Assembly: GCA_905373085.1 (NCBI GenBank)
Contig: CAJPRR010000034.1
Span: forward strand, 1 to 16,819
Origin: an uncultured Selenomonas sp.
GTDB taxonomy: Bacteria; Bacillota; Negativicutes; Selenomonadales; Selenomonadaceae
Direction of reading: 5' to 3'
Length of the DNA stretch: 16,819 bases
The translations under genes were made by a program, and so were the position numbers. The notes beneath the pieces are model-generated. The model was not told where the DNA came from. It searched no databases and worked only from the letters and a program-made list of their open reading frames with translations. This document shows, piece by piece, positions 1-8,074 of this stretch; position 1 is the first letter of the stretch; each line of letters starts with the position of its first letter.

Positions 1-709
1 GGGCGAGCACGAGGTCTCGCAGGATGTCCTCGCCGAATTTCGGCTGCTCGTATGCCTTTTCCGTCACATACTTCTCATCTTCACGCTTCAGCAGCGGATA
101 GATCGGGCACGACGCCTGCTCTTCCATGAGCGCGGCGAGATCCTCGATGAAGATGCACGGCGCGGGCGGCTTGAACTCGACGACTGCTTGCAGAAGACTC
201 CTCTGATTGTGCGCACCGTAGCGCGAGATCGCCTTGCTGCACGGGCAGAGGGATGTCGCAGGCACGGTGACGCCAAGACGGAACGACATCGCCTCGCACG
301 CACGCTTTTCGCCCTCGAAGAAGCAATCAAGGTCGAGCACGGATTTCTTGCCGCTTGCCGGCGCTTCCTTCTCGATGAAATACTTGAAGGAAAGGCGCAG
401 CTTCGCCGTTTCTGCTTCAAGACGATGAAGCGCGTCCTGCAGCATGGCTTCCATCTCTTCTTCCGCTACGGGCTTGTCGCACCACTGCTGCAAGATTTCC
501 AGGAAGCGGCTCATGTGCGTGCCCTTGTACTCTTTTGGCAGGGAAACCGTAAAGCGGATGCGCGCTGTGACTTGCTGGAAATCGCCCGCCTTCGTCTTGA
601 TGCGAAACGGCAGATGGGCGTCCTTGATGCCGACATGCTGTATGTCGATGCCGCGCATATCCGCGCTTTTCTGTATGTCCTTCAACATCTTTTCTTCAGC
701 GTCTTTCAT
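1..709 (-). CDS. folE2: GTP cyclohydrolase IB (FolE2), 3' end cut by window edge
   Basis: The enzyme converts GTP to 7,8-dihydroneopterin triphosphate, the first step of folate and queuosine synthesis. Reading the minus strand from 709 gives 236 residues that run off the left edge without a stop. The family signature is clear: an N-terminal RGIDIQHVGIKD block (about 20-30), KGTHMSRFLEIL (62-73), and the metal/catalytic segment SLCPCSK (153-159) followed by GAHNQRS (165-171). Cys155 matches the conserved zinc ligand of FolE2; it is not the FolE (type IA) fold. The start is uncertain. ATG at 709 overlaps the end of queC by 14 bp but has no good Shine-Dalgarno. ATG at 688, seven codons in, lies 7 bp after the queC stop behind a weak purine-rich stretch and would give a typical N-terminus. 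Lying directly after queC, it probably feeds queuosine (QueD substrate) as well as folate. Confidence 0.93.
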   Translation of the reverse strand, partial: MKDAEEKMLKDIQKSADMRGIDIQHVGIKDAHLPFRIKTKAGDFQQVTARIRFTVSLPKEYKGTHMSRFLEILQQWCDKPVAEEEMEAMLQDALHRLEAETAKLRLSFKYFIEKEAPASGKKSVLDLDCFFEGEKRACEAMSFRLGVTVPATSLCPCSKAISRYGAHNQRSLLQAVVEFKPPAPCIFIEDLAALMEEQASCPIYPLLKREDEKYVTEKAYEQPKFGEDILRDLVLA

Positions 710-1370
710 ACTCGATCGGGTCTTTTATGCCGGCAGCCGCGAATCCCTGCAGGCGCAGTTTGCAGCTGTCGCAGACGCCGCACGCCTTTTTGCCGCCGTT
801 GTAACAGCTGTGCGTAAGCTCCAACGGCACGGCAAGACGCGTCGCCAAGCGCACGATGTCGGCTTTGGACAAATTCTGCAGGGGCGTGACGATCTCGATG
901 CGCTTTCCCTCGGAGGCCGCTTCCGTCGAGCAGTCCGCGACGGATTGAAAATGCCGGATAAATTCGGGACGGCAGTCGGGATAGCCCGAATAGTCGACAC
1001 TGTTGACGCCGATGTAGACGGAGCGTGCGCCGATGGTTTCGGCATAGCCGAGCGCATAGCTCAAGAAGATCAGATTCCGTGCTGGCACGTAGGTCACGGG
1101 AACCGACGTGCGCGAAACGTCGCCCTCGGGCACGGCGATGCTGTCGTCCGTCAGTGCCGAGCCGCCGATCGCTTCCATGTTCGTCTCGATGATCAGATGA
1201 CGTTTCACTTTGTAAAAAGCTGCAATCTTCTTCGCGCCTTCCAGCTCGATGCTATGGCGCTGATGATAGTCAAAGCTGATGGGATAAAGTTCTTTCCCCT
1301 GCTCCTTTGCGACGGCCATGCAGGTCGTCGAATCAAGTCCGCCCGAAAGCAGCACTACCGCCTTTTCCAT
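696..1370 (-). CDS. queC: 7-cyano-7-deazaguanine synthase QueC
   Basis: QueC is a cytosolic enzyme that uses ATP and ammonia to turn 7-carboxy-7-deazaguanine into preQ0, the nucleobase precursor of queuosine in tRNA. The 224-residue product has the usual family length. It begins with the PP-loop SGGLDST (9-15) used for adenylation. It ends with the zinc-binding cysteines C189, C197, C200 and C203 (pattern CxxxxxxxCxxCxxC). The ATG at 1370 is supported by a strong GGGAGGAGG at 1379-1387, eight bases upstream and inside the end of rpe. The 3' end overlaps the likely start of folE2, so the two are probably translated together and act in one pathway. QueD and QueE are not in the window and may lie beyond the left edge; that is inference. 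Confidence 0.97.
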   Translation of the reverse strand: MEKAVVLLSGGLDSTTCMAVAKEQGKELYPISFDYHQRHSIELEGAKKIAAFYKVKRHLIIETNMEAIGGSALTDDSIAVPEGDVSRTSVPVTYVPARNLIFLSYALGYAETIGARSVYIGVNSVDYSGYPDCRPEFIRHFQSVADCSTEAASEGKRIEIVTPLQNLSKADIVRLATRLAVPLELTHSCYNGGKKACGVCDSCKLRLQGFAAAGIKDPIEYERR

Positions 1371-1387
1371 TCGCGTTTCCTCCTCCC

Positions 1388-2032
1388 TCAGCCGCGAATC
1401 GCCTGAATCGCTTTTTCTATATCGCTCGCACCATAGACGGCAGAGCCTGCGACGAGGATGTTCGCCCCCGCCTCTCTCACGAGCGGCGCCGTCTCGGCAT
1501 TGATGCCGCCGTCGACCTCGATGTCGAGAGCGAAAGCATTTTCTTCCACCGTATGACGCAGAAGCGCGATTTTTTCGAGCATCGACGGAATAAACTTCTG
1601 TCCGCCGAAACCCGGATTTACCGTCATGATGAGCGCCATGTCGATATCTGCCATAAGTTCTTCGAGCATGACGAGCGGCGTCGCAGGATTGAGCGCGATG
1701 CCCGCCCTGCAGCCGAGAGATTTGATCTCCTGTACGAGGCGATGGGCATGACGCACCGCCTCGATATGAAAGGTAATGACGTCCGCACCAGCCTCGGCGA
1801 AGGAGGAGATCTGCGCTTCCGGGCGCTCGACCATCAGATGCACATCAAAAACCGCCGCAGAGCATTTGCGAAGCGACTTCACGACGGGAGCACCCAACGT
1901 GATGTTCGGCACAAAAGCGCCGTCCATGACATCGATATGGACGTACTCCGCCCCGGCAGTTTCAATGCGCTGCACCTCATCGGCAAGATGCGCGAAATCC
2001 GCCGAGAGAATCGACGGCGCCACTTGAATCAT
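1388..2032 (-). CDS. rpe: Ribulose-phosphate 3-epimerase
   Basis: Rpe interconverts D-ribulose 5-phosphate and D-xylulose 5-phosphate in the pentose phosphate pathway. The 214-residue product is full length for this TIM-barrel family. It shows APSILSADF (5-13), the metal and catalytic residues H33, D35, D38 and H65 (in HIDVMDG and DVHLMV), the NPGFGGQKF phosphate-binding loop (139-147), and the second catalytic acid D174 in EVDGGI. It starts with ATG at 2032, overlapping the rsgA stop by 4 bp (ATGA), which suggests translational coupling. Rpe directly after RsgA is the usual Firmicute arrangement downstream of prkC. Nothing is unusual in the protein. Confidence 0.97.
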   Translation of the reverse strand: MIQVAPSILSADFAHLADEVQRIETAGAEYVHIDVMDGAFVPNITLGAPVVKSLRKCSAAVFDVHLMVERPEAQISSFAEAGADVITFHIEAVRHAHRLVQEIKSLGCRAGIALNPATPLVMLEELMADIDMALIMTVNPGFGGQKFIPSMLEKIALLRHTVEENAFALDIEVDGGINAETAPLVREAGANILVAGSAVYGASDIEKAIQAIRG

Positions 2033-2913
2033 CGATATACCTTCTTTCTCTGTACACTCTGCTGCAGCATTTCCAAATAGGAAGCATAGCGCGAGTCTTC
2101 AATTCTTCCCGCCTGCACGGCTTCCTTGACGGCGCAGCCCGGCTCGTGGCTGTGCGTGCAGGGCTGAAATCGGCAAGCGCCGAAAAAGGAGCGAAATTCG
2201 GGGAAGAGCCCCGGGAGCGCACAAGGCTCGATCTCAGCAAGCTCCGTAGCGCTGAAACCCGGCGTATCGACGAGGAATCCTCCGGCGAACGGCAGAAGCT
2301 GCGCCGTTCGCGTCGTATGCCTGCCGCGCTTGATCTTCTCGCTGACAGCGCCCGTAGAAAGGGCAATGCCCGGCGCGAGGCAGTTTAAGAGAGAGGATTT
2401 TCCCACACCCGATGAGCCGGCAAACACGCTCGTCTTTTCCTCGACAAGAGACTGCATGTCTGCCACACCTTCCCCTGTAACAGTGGACAGCAGGCATACG
2501 GGATAGCCGATTTCACGATAGAGCGCGGCGAGTGCAGGAATCTCCGCCTCATCACCATCCAGCAAATCCATCTTGTTGATGCAGAGGATGATGCGTTCGA
2601 TCTTCGACCACTCGGCGAGCACGAGAAAACGGTCGATGAGCACGGGATTGATATCCGGCTCGCGTGCGGCGAAAACGAGGACGACCTGATCGATATTGGC
2701 GACCAACGGGCGGCGCAAAAGACTCTTTCGCTCACAGCGCCGCTCGATGACGCCCGCGCCGCCTTCTGTAAGCTCAAGCTCCACGTCATCGCCCGGTACG
2801 ACGGCAATGCGTTCCTTTTTCAGGCGGCCTCGCAGCTTCGCCTCTACAAGCCCCTCTCGTGTCGCCACGTAGAAGAAACTGTTTTGCGCTCTGAGCACTT
2901 TTCCCTGCAACAA
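2029..2913 (-). CDS. rsgA: Ribosome small subunit-dependent GTPase A
   Basis: RsgA is a circularly permuted GTPase that checks late 30S subunit maturation. Domain order is an N-terminal OB fold, then the G motifs in permuted order (NKMD, then GSSGVGKSS, GRHTT, DTPGF), then a C-terminal zinc finger of the form CxxxxCxHxxxxxC. An in-frame GTG at 2931 would add six residues, but those codons contain the Shine-Dalgarno itself (AGGAGG at 2919-2924). The start is therefore more likely TTG at 2913, giving MLQGKVLRAQ and 294 residues; that aligns with the MPEGKIIKAL start I recall for Bacillus subtilis RsgA. TTG at 2910 is also possible. In B. subtilis and Staphylococcus, RsgA lies beside and is phosphorylated by PrkC-type kinases, which fits its place just after the kinase gene here. 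Confidence 0.95.
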   Translation of the reverse strand: MLQGKVLRAQNSFFYVATREGLVEAKLRGRLKKERIAVVPGDDVELELTEGGAGVIERRCERKSLLRRPLVANIDQVVLVFAAREPDINPVLIDRFLVLAEWSKIERIILCINKMDLLDGDEAEIPALAALYREIGYPVCLLSTVTGEGVADMQSLVEEKTSVFAGSSGVGKSSLLNCLAPGIALSTGAVSEKIKRGRHTTRTAQLLPFAGGFLVDTPGFSATELAEIEPCALPGLFPEFRSFFGACRFQPCTHSHEPGCAVKEAVQAGRIEDSRYASYLEMLQQSVQRKKVYR

Positions 2914-2918
2914 ACCGT

Positions 2919-2924
2919 CCTCCT
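2919..2924 (-). promoter_or_regulatory. Ribosome binding site setting the rsgA TTG start
   Basis: AGGAGG lies between the prkC stop (2935-2937) and the two TTG codons at 2911-2913 and 2908-2910, 5 and 8 bases away. It sits inside the six extra codons that a GTG start at 2931 would need, which argues against that start. Confidence 0.7.
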
Positions 2925-2934
2925 CTCCCACTTG

Positions 2935-4716
2935 CTAGCGGTTCGACTTGCCGCCGCTTGCGTCCTTGCTCGGCGTCTTGTCGCCTGCATTGTCGTCCGA
3001 CGCGCGCTCCTTCGTCTTCGAGGGCTTCTTTTCCGTTTCGGCGGCAAGCACAAGGTCAACCGCCGTGCCTTCTTCCACCTCGCTGCCTGCCGCCGGGCTC
3101 TGACGCACGACCGTGCCTGCCGCCTGCGAACTCGCTTCCTTCGTGACGGAGCCTACATGAAGTCCGCGGTTCTTGATCGCTTCCTTGGCGCTTGATTCCG
3201 CGCCGCCGACGACGCTCGGCACGGAGACCTTGCGCGGACGCTCGCCCTTGCTGATCACGAGGTCGACAACCTGCCCCTTGCTGATCTTCGATCCCGCACG
3301 CGGGTCTTGTCCGATGACGCTCCCCGCAGGCTGCGAGGAGAACTCTTCCGTCACGACGCCGAGTTTCAAGCCCGCTCCGGTCAGCTTGCTCTCTGCCGCT
3401 GACTTCTGCATCCCCTTGAGTTCCGGCATACTGACCTCCTCGCCGCCCTTGCTCACGTAGATGGTCACGAGGCGCTCTTCCTTGACCTTCGAGCCTCCCT
3501 CGGGATCTTGCTTGACGACCTGCCCTGCCGGTATATTGGAATCATACATCTCCGCGATGTCCACGCGCAGTTTCTTGTCCTCCAGCTTCTGCTTGGCGAC
3601 GGCCAGCGTCTGTCCCGTCACATCGGGAACGACGACTTCCGCACCGCTCCAAAACTTTCCATAGGAAAGGAAGGCGCCGGCAAAGAATCCAAAGAACAAT
3701 ACGAGGAACAGGACGAAAAGGAAGGCCTTGGAGCGATACGCCTTCTTCGCTGCACCGCCATGCCCGACATCCGGCACATGCACGGACGGCCGCTCTTCCT
3801 GCCCGTGTCTTGACAAAAGCGATGAATCGACCTCGGCCTCGCGCACGCGCGGCAATACCTGCGTCGCATAGGGATCGAGCAGCGGCGACGCCGAGCCGCC
3901 AAGCATCGCCTCATCCTGCGCGATCTGCCGCACGACGGTTTCACTGTCGGGGCGCCGGCTCGGATCCTTTGCCATCAATTCCGCAACGAGAGCCTCGACG
4001 AAGGGCGGAATTGACGGGTCGATGGCGCAGACGGAAAGAGGTTCTTCCTGCAAATGCTTCAAGGCGATGCCGACAGGGGTTTCGCCCGTGAAGGGCAGCT
4101 CGCCCGTGAGCATTTCATAGAGAACGACGCCGAGGGAATAGACGTCTGACTTCGGCGTGATCGAAGCGCCCTTCGCCTGCTCCGGCGAAAAATAATGCAC
4201 GGAGCCGACGATGTTGCCTGTATACGTCGACGTGACCGAACTCACGGCGCGGGCGATGCCGAAATCGGCGACCTTGATGCGCCCGTCCTCCATCACGAGG
4301 ATGTTGTGCGGCTTGATGTCGCAGTGGACAAGACCGTTCTTGTGCGCATGATGCAGAGCCTCGGCAATTTGACGCGCAATGGCGAGCGCCGTGGCAACGG
4401 GCAGGCGGCCGCCCGCGTCAAGCTCTTCGCGCAGGGTCTGCCCTGAAACGTATTCCATAACGATGTAGTGGGCGTTTCCCTCCTGCCCGACATCGTAGAT
4501 ATTGACGATGTTGGGATGCGACATCTTCGCTGCTCCCTGCGCTTCGGCCTGGAAACGCGCCACGAACTCGGCGTCGCTCGCGAATTGGGCGTGCAGCACC
4601 TTGACCGCGACCGTTCGATCGAGCAGTTTGTCGTGCGCCTTATATACATCAGCCATGCCGCCGCTTCCAACAAGCTCCACAAGCTCATAGCGGTTGCCTA
4701 AAATGCGTTGTTCCAT
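2935..4716 (-). CDS. prkC: PASTA-domain Ser/Thr protein kinase (PrkC/PknB/Stk family)
   Basis: This is a membrane receptor kinase that senses peptidoglycan fragments or lipid II and phosphorylates cell-wall and ribosome-associated proteins. The 593 residues hold a cytoplasmic kinase domain (about 10-270), a juxtamembrane linker, one membrane helix (331-351) and three extracellular PASTA repeats (about 360-424, 428-491, 497-560). A charged K/S/D-rich tail (561-593) follows. Kinase motifs are GSGGMADV (17-24), catalytic K39, HCDIKPHN (131-138), DFG (151-153) and SPE (177-179). The loop residue before the catalytic Asp is Cys132 where B. subtilis PrkC has Arg (HRD). The activation loop carries Thr162, Thr164 and Thr166 as likely autophosphorylation sites. 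The start ATG follows AGGAGG with a 7-base spacer and lies 11 bp after the penicillin-binding protein gene. The PP2C gene upstream is its probable antagonist. Confidence 0.97.
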   Translation of the reverse strand: MEQRILGNRYELVELVGSGGMADVYKAHDKLLDRTVAVKVLHAQFASDAEFVARFQAEAQGAAKMSHPNIVNIYDVGQEGNAHYIVMEYVSGQTLREELDAGGRLPVATALAIARQIAEALHHAHKNGLVHCDIKPHNILVMEDGRIKVADFGIARAVSSVTSTYTGNIVGSVHYFSPEQAKGASITPKSDVYSLGVVLYEMLTGELPFTGETPVGIALKHLQEEPLSVCAIDPSIPPFVEALVAELMAKDPSRRPDSETVVRQIAQDEAMLGGSASPLLDPYATQVLPRVREAEVDSSLLSRHGQEERPSVHVPDVGHGGAAKKAYRSKAFLFVLFLVLFFGFFAGAFLSYGKFWSGAEVVVPDVTGQTLAVAKQKLEDKKLRVDIAEMYDSNIPAGQVVKQDPEGGSKVKEERLVTIYVSKGGEEVSMPELKGMQKSAAESKLTGAGLKLGVVTEEFSSQPAGSVIGQDPRAGSKISKGQVVDLVISKGERPRKVSVPSVVGGAESSAKEAIKNRGLHVGSVTKEASSQAAGTVVRQSPAAGSEVEEGTAVDLVLAAETEKKPSKTKERASDDNAGDKTPSKDASGGKSNR

Positions 4717-4727
4717 GGCACTGCCTC

Positions 4728-6122
4728 CTAATCATCTTGCAACTTTTCCAACAGCTTCCGTGCGATTGGTGCAGCTTCCGTGCCGCCTCCGCCGCTGTTT
4801 TCCACAAGGATGGCAAAAGCTGTCTTTCGACCTTTTATTTCCGCCGAGCCGATGAACCACGCATGATCCTCGCCCGAATTTTCCGCCGTGCCCGTCTTGC
4901 CCGCCACGCGCACGCCCCGGAGAGCCGCCGCCGTGCCCGTACCTTCCTGCACGACCTCCTCCATGAATCCATGAATCAAGGAGGCGCGTGCCGCCGTCGT
5001 AGCCTCGAACCACTTCTCGCTTCGATGCTGTTCGAGTGTGACGCCGTTGGGCGTCACGACACGTTCGACCATGTAGGGCTTCATTACGACGCCGTCATTT
5101 GCAAACGCTGCGGCGAGCAGCGCCATGTGCAGCGGCGTGACGAGAAGCGTGCTCTGCCCGATGCCGATCTGAGCCGTGTCGCCTTGACCGAGGGAAGCGA
5201 AGTCGGGCAGATGCGCTGCCGCCTCCGCCAATTCGCCCTGCGCCGTCTCCTCAAAGCCGAAGCGCCGGAAGGCGTCCGCCAGTTTCTTGCCGCCCAGGCG
5301 CAGCGCAAGCGAGCCGAACGTCGTGTTGCAGGACTCAATCAAGGCGTGCTCCACATCAATCCTGCCGTGCGCAGCGCCGTGGCTCTCGTGGATGACCGAA
5401 TCCCCCACTTTGAGCGCCCCCGTGCAGTCGAAGACTTCCTTGCTGTTCGTGACGCCGTTTTCCAACGCCGCATCGAGAATCAATGGCTTGATGGTCGACC
5501 CAGGCGGATAAAGACCTTGCAGCGCACGGTTTACGAGAGGACTTTCCTTGTCCTGCCGCAGGCTGTCCCACTGCGCTTGAATATCGGACGGATCGAACGA
5601 GGGACGCGATGCGAGCACGAGAACCGCCCCGCTTTCCGCGTCGAGCATGACGACAGCCCCGCGCCGTTCTCCCAGCGCCTCGTATGCCGTTTCCTGCAGT
5701 GCAGCGTCGAGCGTCAGATAGACGTCGTCGCCGCGTGAGGAAGAGAAAATCTGCGCGAGCGGCCCCAGTCGCCCGAGAAGGCGGCTGTGTCCCGAAAGCT
5801 CTGCTCCCTTATAAGCCTCGATGCCCGTGCTGCCGATCGTATCATCAAGATAGCCCGTGACCGGCGCCATGATCCGCCCGTAAGGATAGCGTCTCTCTCC
5901 TACGTTCGGGCTGAGCGCGAGAACTTCACCCTTTCGATCAAGGATGCTGCCGCGCAGCACGCTGTCCTCGGCGAGAGCCGCGCGGCGATTCAGCGGATGC
6001 TCTGCGAGCTGATCCGCTTCCCAGACCTGCAGATAGACGACATAAAGCGCCAGGCAGGAAAATGACAAGAGCAGGATGATGGCTGTGCGCAGAATATACC
6101 TTGTATTATTTCGCTCAACCAT
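4728..6122 (-). CDS. Class B penicillin-binding protein (transpeptidase), PbpA-like
   Basis: This is a membrane-anchored D,D-transpeptidase that crosslinks peptidoglycan outside the cell. The 464 residues comprise a short cytoplasmic start, one membrane helix (about 10-31) and the RGSILDRKGEVLA motif typical of the class B pedestal (58-69). The transpeptidase domain carries all three active-site motifs: S209-TIK, S264-C-N and K409-TG. It is compact compared with most PBP2 or FtsI proteins, lacks PASTA domains, and resembles the PbpA type found beside rodA in actinobacteria. Its start overlaps the end of the SEDS gene by 8 bp, behind an AAGGAG. The two most likely work as a glycosyltransferase-transpeptidase pair. 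Whether it serves elongation, division or sporulation cannot be told from sequence alone. Confidence 0.95.
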   Translation of the reverse strand: MVERNNTRYILRTAIILLLSFSCLALYVVYLQVWEADQLAEHPLNRRAALAEDSVLRGSILDRKGEVLALSPNVGERRYPYGRIMAPVTGYLDDTIGSTGIEAYKGAELSGHSRLLGRLGPLAQIFSSSRGDDVYLTLDAALQETAYEALGERRGAVVMLDAESGAVLVLASRPSFDPSDIQAQWDSLRQDKESPLVNRALQGLYPPGSTIKPLILDAALENGVTNSKEVFDCTGALKVGDSVIHESHGAAHGRIDVEHALIESCNTTFGSLALRLGGKKLADAFRRFGFEETAQGELAEAAAHLPDFASLGQGDTAQIGIGQSTLLVTPLHMALLAAAFANDGVVMKPYMVERVVTPNGVTLEQHRSEKWFEATTAARASLIHGFMEEVVQEGTGTAAALRGVRVAGKTGTAENSGEDHAWFIGSAEIKGRKTAFAILVENSGGGGTEAAPIARKLLEKLQDD

Positions 6123-7368
6123 GTCGATTCTCCTTTTTGGAAAGCACAGTCAAAATGCCGAGCAGCATAAAGCTGGCGATCATGGAACTGCCCCCGTAGC
6201 TTACAAAGGGAAGCGTGATGCCCGTCAGCGGCAGGAATTTCGTCACGCCTGCGATGATGATGAAAGCCTGCAGGAGAAACACGACTGCGATGCCGGCGGC
6301 AAGCAGCATGCGCGTCTCTTCCCGGCAGGCGAGCGCTATGCGTACGGCACGATAAAAAAACAGGGCAAAGACGAGCATGACGCCCAGGGAGCCGAGCAGC
6401 CCCAGTTCTTCCGCAATCGCCGCAAAAATAAAATCCGTATGCACCTCGGGAATCAAATTGGGATGACCGTGCGCAAAACCCGCGCCCCAAACGCCGCCCG
6501 AGCCGAGCGCAAAGAGGGACTGCACAACCTGATAAGCGCTGCCCGAAGGATCGCTCCAAGGGTCGAGCCAGATGTTGAAGCGCACGCGCACATGGGAAAA
6601 GAACGAGTAACTGAGCGCGGCTGCGCCCAGAAAGAACGCGAAGGCAAGCGCCACATAAGATTTTCGACCCGTAGCCATATACGTCATGGAAACAGCTATG
6701 CCAAAAAAGAGCAGAGCCGAGCCGAGATCGCGCTGCACGACGAACATCAGGATTGCGACGCCCCAGATTAAAAGGAGCGGTGCAATGAAGCGAAGCACGG
6801 GCAGCTTCAGCCAAAGAAGCCTGTGCCTGGGCAGCGTCAACACTTCCCGATGCTCCGTCAGATAGGCGGCAAGAAACATGATGATGACGATCTTGCCAAA
6901 TTCCGAGGGCTGCACGGCGAAAGGGCCGAAGACGATCCAGTTGCGGCTGCCGCCGATCTCCGTGCCGAAAAAGAGCGCCGAGCACAGGAGCAGAAGACAG
7001 AACACGCCCAGAAGATATGGATAGGAAAGGAGGCGAAGAAACCTCTCGCCAAGAAAGACGAGGAAAAGATAAACGATCAGGCCGAGCAGCAGCCAGCGCA
7101 TCTGTGTCAAAAAGAGCGCTGGCTTCAAGCGTCCGATCATGATGAGTCCGAGACTTGCGAGCAGCATGGCCGCAGGGAAAAGCGTCAAGTCCGTTCCATC
7201 TCGTCTGCCCAAAATGAACTGCGTGAAGAATGCACCGACGATGACGGCCGCAAGCCAGGGCAGCAGCAAAAGATCCGCCGTCAGACGATGTGCAAGAAGC
7301 AGTACGCCCGTGCCCAGCAGCAGGATGCCGAGCGGAGGCAGCAGCAGGTGCAGCTTAGCCTCTTTCAT
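6115..7368 (-). CDS. SEDS peptidoglycan glycosyltransferase (FtsW/RodA/SpoVE family)
   Basis: SEDS proteins polymerise lipid II into glycan strands in the membrane, with a class B PBP as partner. The protein is strongly hydrophobic, with about ten membrane helices. It carries the conserved HTDFIFA loop, whose Asp (about residue 312 of 417) is the family's catalytic acid, and the signature FVSYGGSSM near residue 388. The open frame extends upstream to 7491, but those 41 codons lie wholly inside the PP2C gene and are not hydrophobic. ATG at 7368, giving MKEAKLHLLL, follows TGGTGG at 7375-7380 by six bases and is the likely start; it overlaps the PP2C stop by 14 bp. RodA is favoured over FtsW only by analogy with the actinobacterial locus. 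Confidence 0.95.
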   Translation of the reverse strand: MKEAKLHLLLPPLGILLLGTGVLLLAHRLTADLLLLPWLAAVIVGAFFTQFILGRRDGTDLTLFPAAMLLASLGLIMIGRLKPALFLTQMRWLLLGLIVYLFLVFLGERFLRLLSYPYLLGVFCLLLLCSALFFGTEIGGSRNWIVFGPFAVQPSEFGKIVIIMFLAAYLTEHREVLTLPRHRLLWLKLPVLRFIAPLLLIWGVAILMFVVQRDLGSALLFFGIAVSMTYMATGRKSYVALAFAFFLGAAALSYSFFSHVRVRFNIWLDPWSDPSGSAYQVVQSLFALGSGGVWGAGFAHGHPNLIPEVHTDFIFAAIAEELGLLGSLGVMLVFALFFYRAVRIALACREETRMLLAAGIAVVFLLQAFIIIAGVTKFLPLTGITLPFVSYGGSSMIASFMLLGILTVLSKKENRHG

Positions 7369-8074
7369 CGCATTCCACCACGATGGCTGTGATATTGTCG
7401 AGTCCTCCTGCCAGAAGAGCAAGCTCGACGAGGGTCCGTGCCTTGTCCGCAGACTCTCCCTGCAGAGTCTCGCGAATGGCGGCTTCTCCAACCATATTCG
7501 TCAATCCGTCCGAGCACAGGAGAAAGATGTCGCCCGCCTTGATCGTGAAGCTTCCCGTATCGACGACGAGTTTTTCTTCCACGCCGACCGCACGCGTCAG
7601 AAGATTCTTTTTCGGATGATTCCTCGCCTCCTCTTCCGTGATGGAGCCTCGCTCGATGAGATCCTGTACGAAGGAATGGTCGCGCGTGAGCCGCCTGAGC
7701 GCACCCTTTCGCAGAAGATAAAGCCGGCTGTCGCCCACATGCGCCCAATACGCCGCATTGTCCCTGTACTGCAAGGCGACGACCGTCGTCCCCATGCCCT
7801 TTCGGGCTTCGCTCGCTGCCGCTGCACGGAGAATCTTGCTGTTCGCTGCCTGTACGGCATGAAGCAAGGCTTCCTCGCCGCATTCATGCACCGCATCGGA
7901 AAACATCTCCGAGAATACGTCGACGAGCATCGCGCTCGCCACCTCTCCTGCGGCATATCCCCCCATGCCGTCCGCCACGACATACGTATCGGGCGGTATG
8001 AAGGCGCATGCATCCTCGTTGCTCTCGCGCACCTTTCCCCTGTCCGTCGCTTTCGAGACTTTCAAAAAAATCAC
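7355..8074 (-). CDS. PP2C-family Ser/Thr protein phosphatase (Stp/PrpC/PstP type)
   Basis: This is a Mn/Mg-dependent phosphatase expected to reverse phosphorylation by the PASTA kinase encoded three genes downstream. The 239 residues cover the bacterial PP2C catalytic domain without a membrane segment, unlike mycobacterial PstP, so it should be cytosolic. Motifs in order are R16-ESNED, D35-GMGG metal site, GMGTT (93-97), GDSRLYL (114-120), RDHS, CSDGLTNMV (187-195) and the last metal site D226-N. It starts with ATG at 8074, overlapping the FHA gene stop by 4 bp (ATGA). Its stop overlaps the SEDS gene start by 14 bp, so translation along this stretch is probably coupled. Confidence 0.96.
   Translation of the reverse strand: MIFLKVSKATDRGKVRESNEDACAFIPPDTYVVADGMGGYAAGEVASAMLVDVFSEMFSDAVHECGEEALLHAVQAANSKILRAAAASEARKGMGTTVVALQYRDNAAYWAHVGDSRLYLLRKGALRRLTRDHSFVQDLIERGSITEEEARNHPKKNLLTRAVGVEEKLVVDTGSFTIKAGDIFLLCSDGLTNMVGEAAIRETLQGESADKARTLVELALLAGGLDNITAIVVECDERG

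Noticed and set aside
5990..6985. Minus-strand 331-codon frame inside the SEDS gene
   Set aside because: It is an alternative frame of a clear SEDS protein. The real frame has the HTDF and FVSYGG motifs and the membrane helices.
7369..7491. N-terminal 41-codon extension of the SEDS protein
   Set aside because: It lies entirely within the PP2C gene, is not hydrophobic, and a better ATG with TGGTGG upstream exists at 7368.
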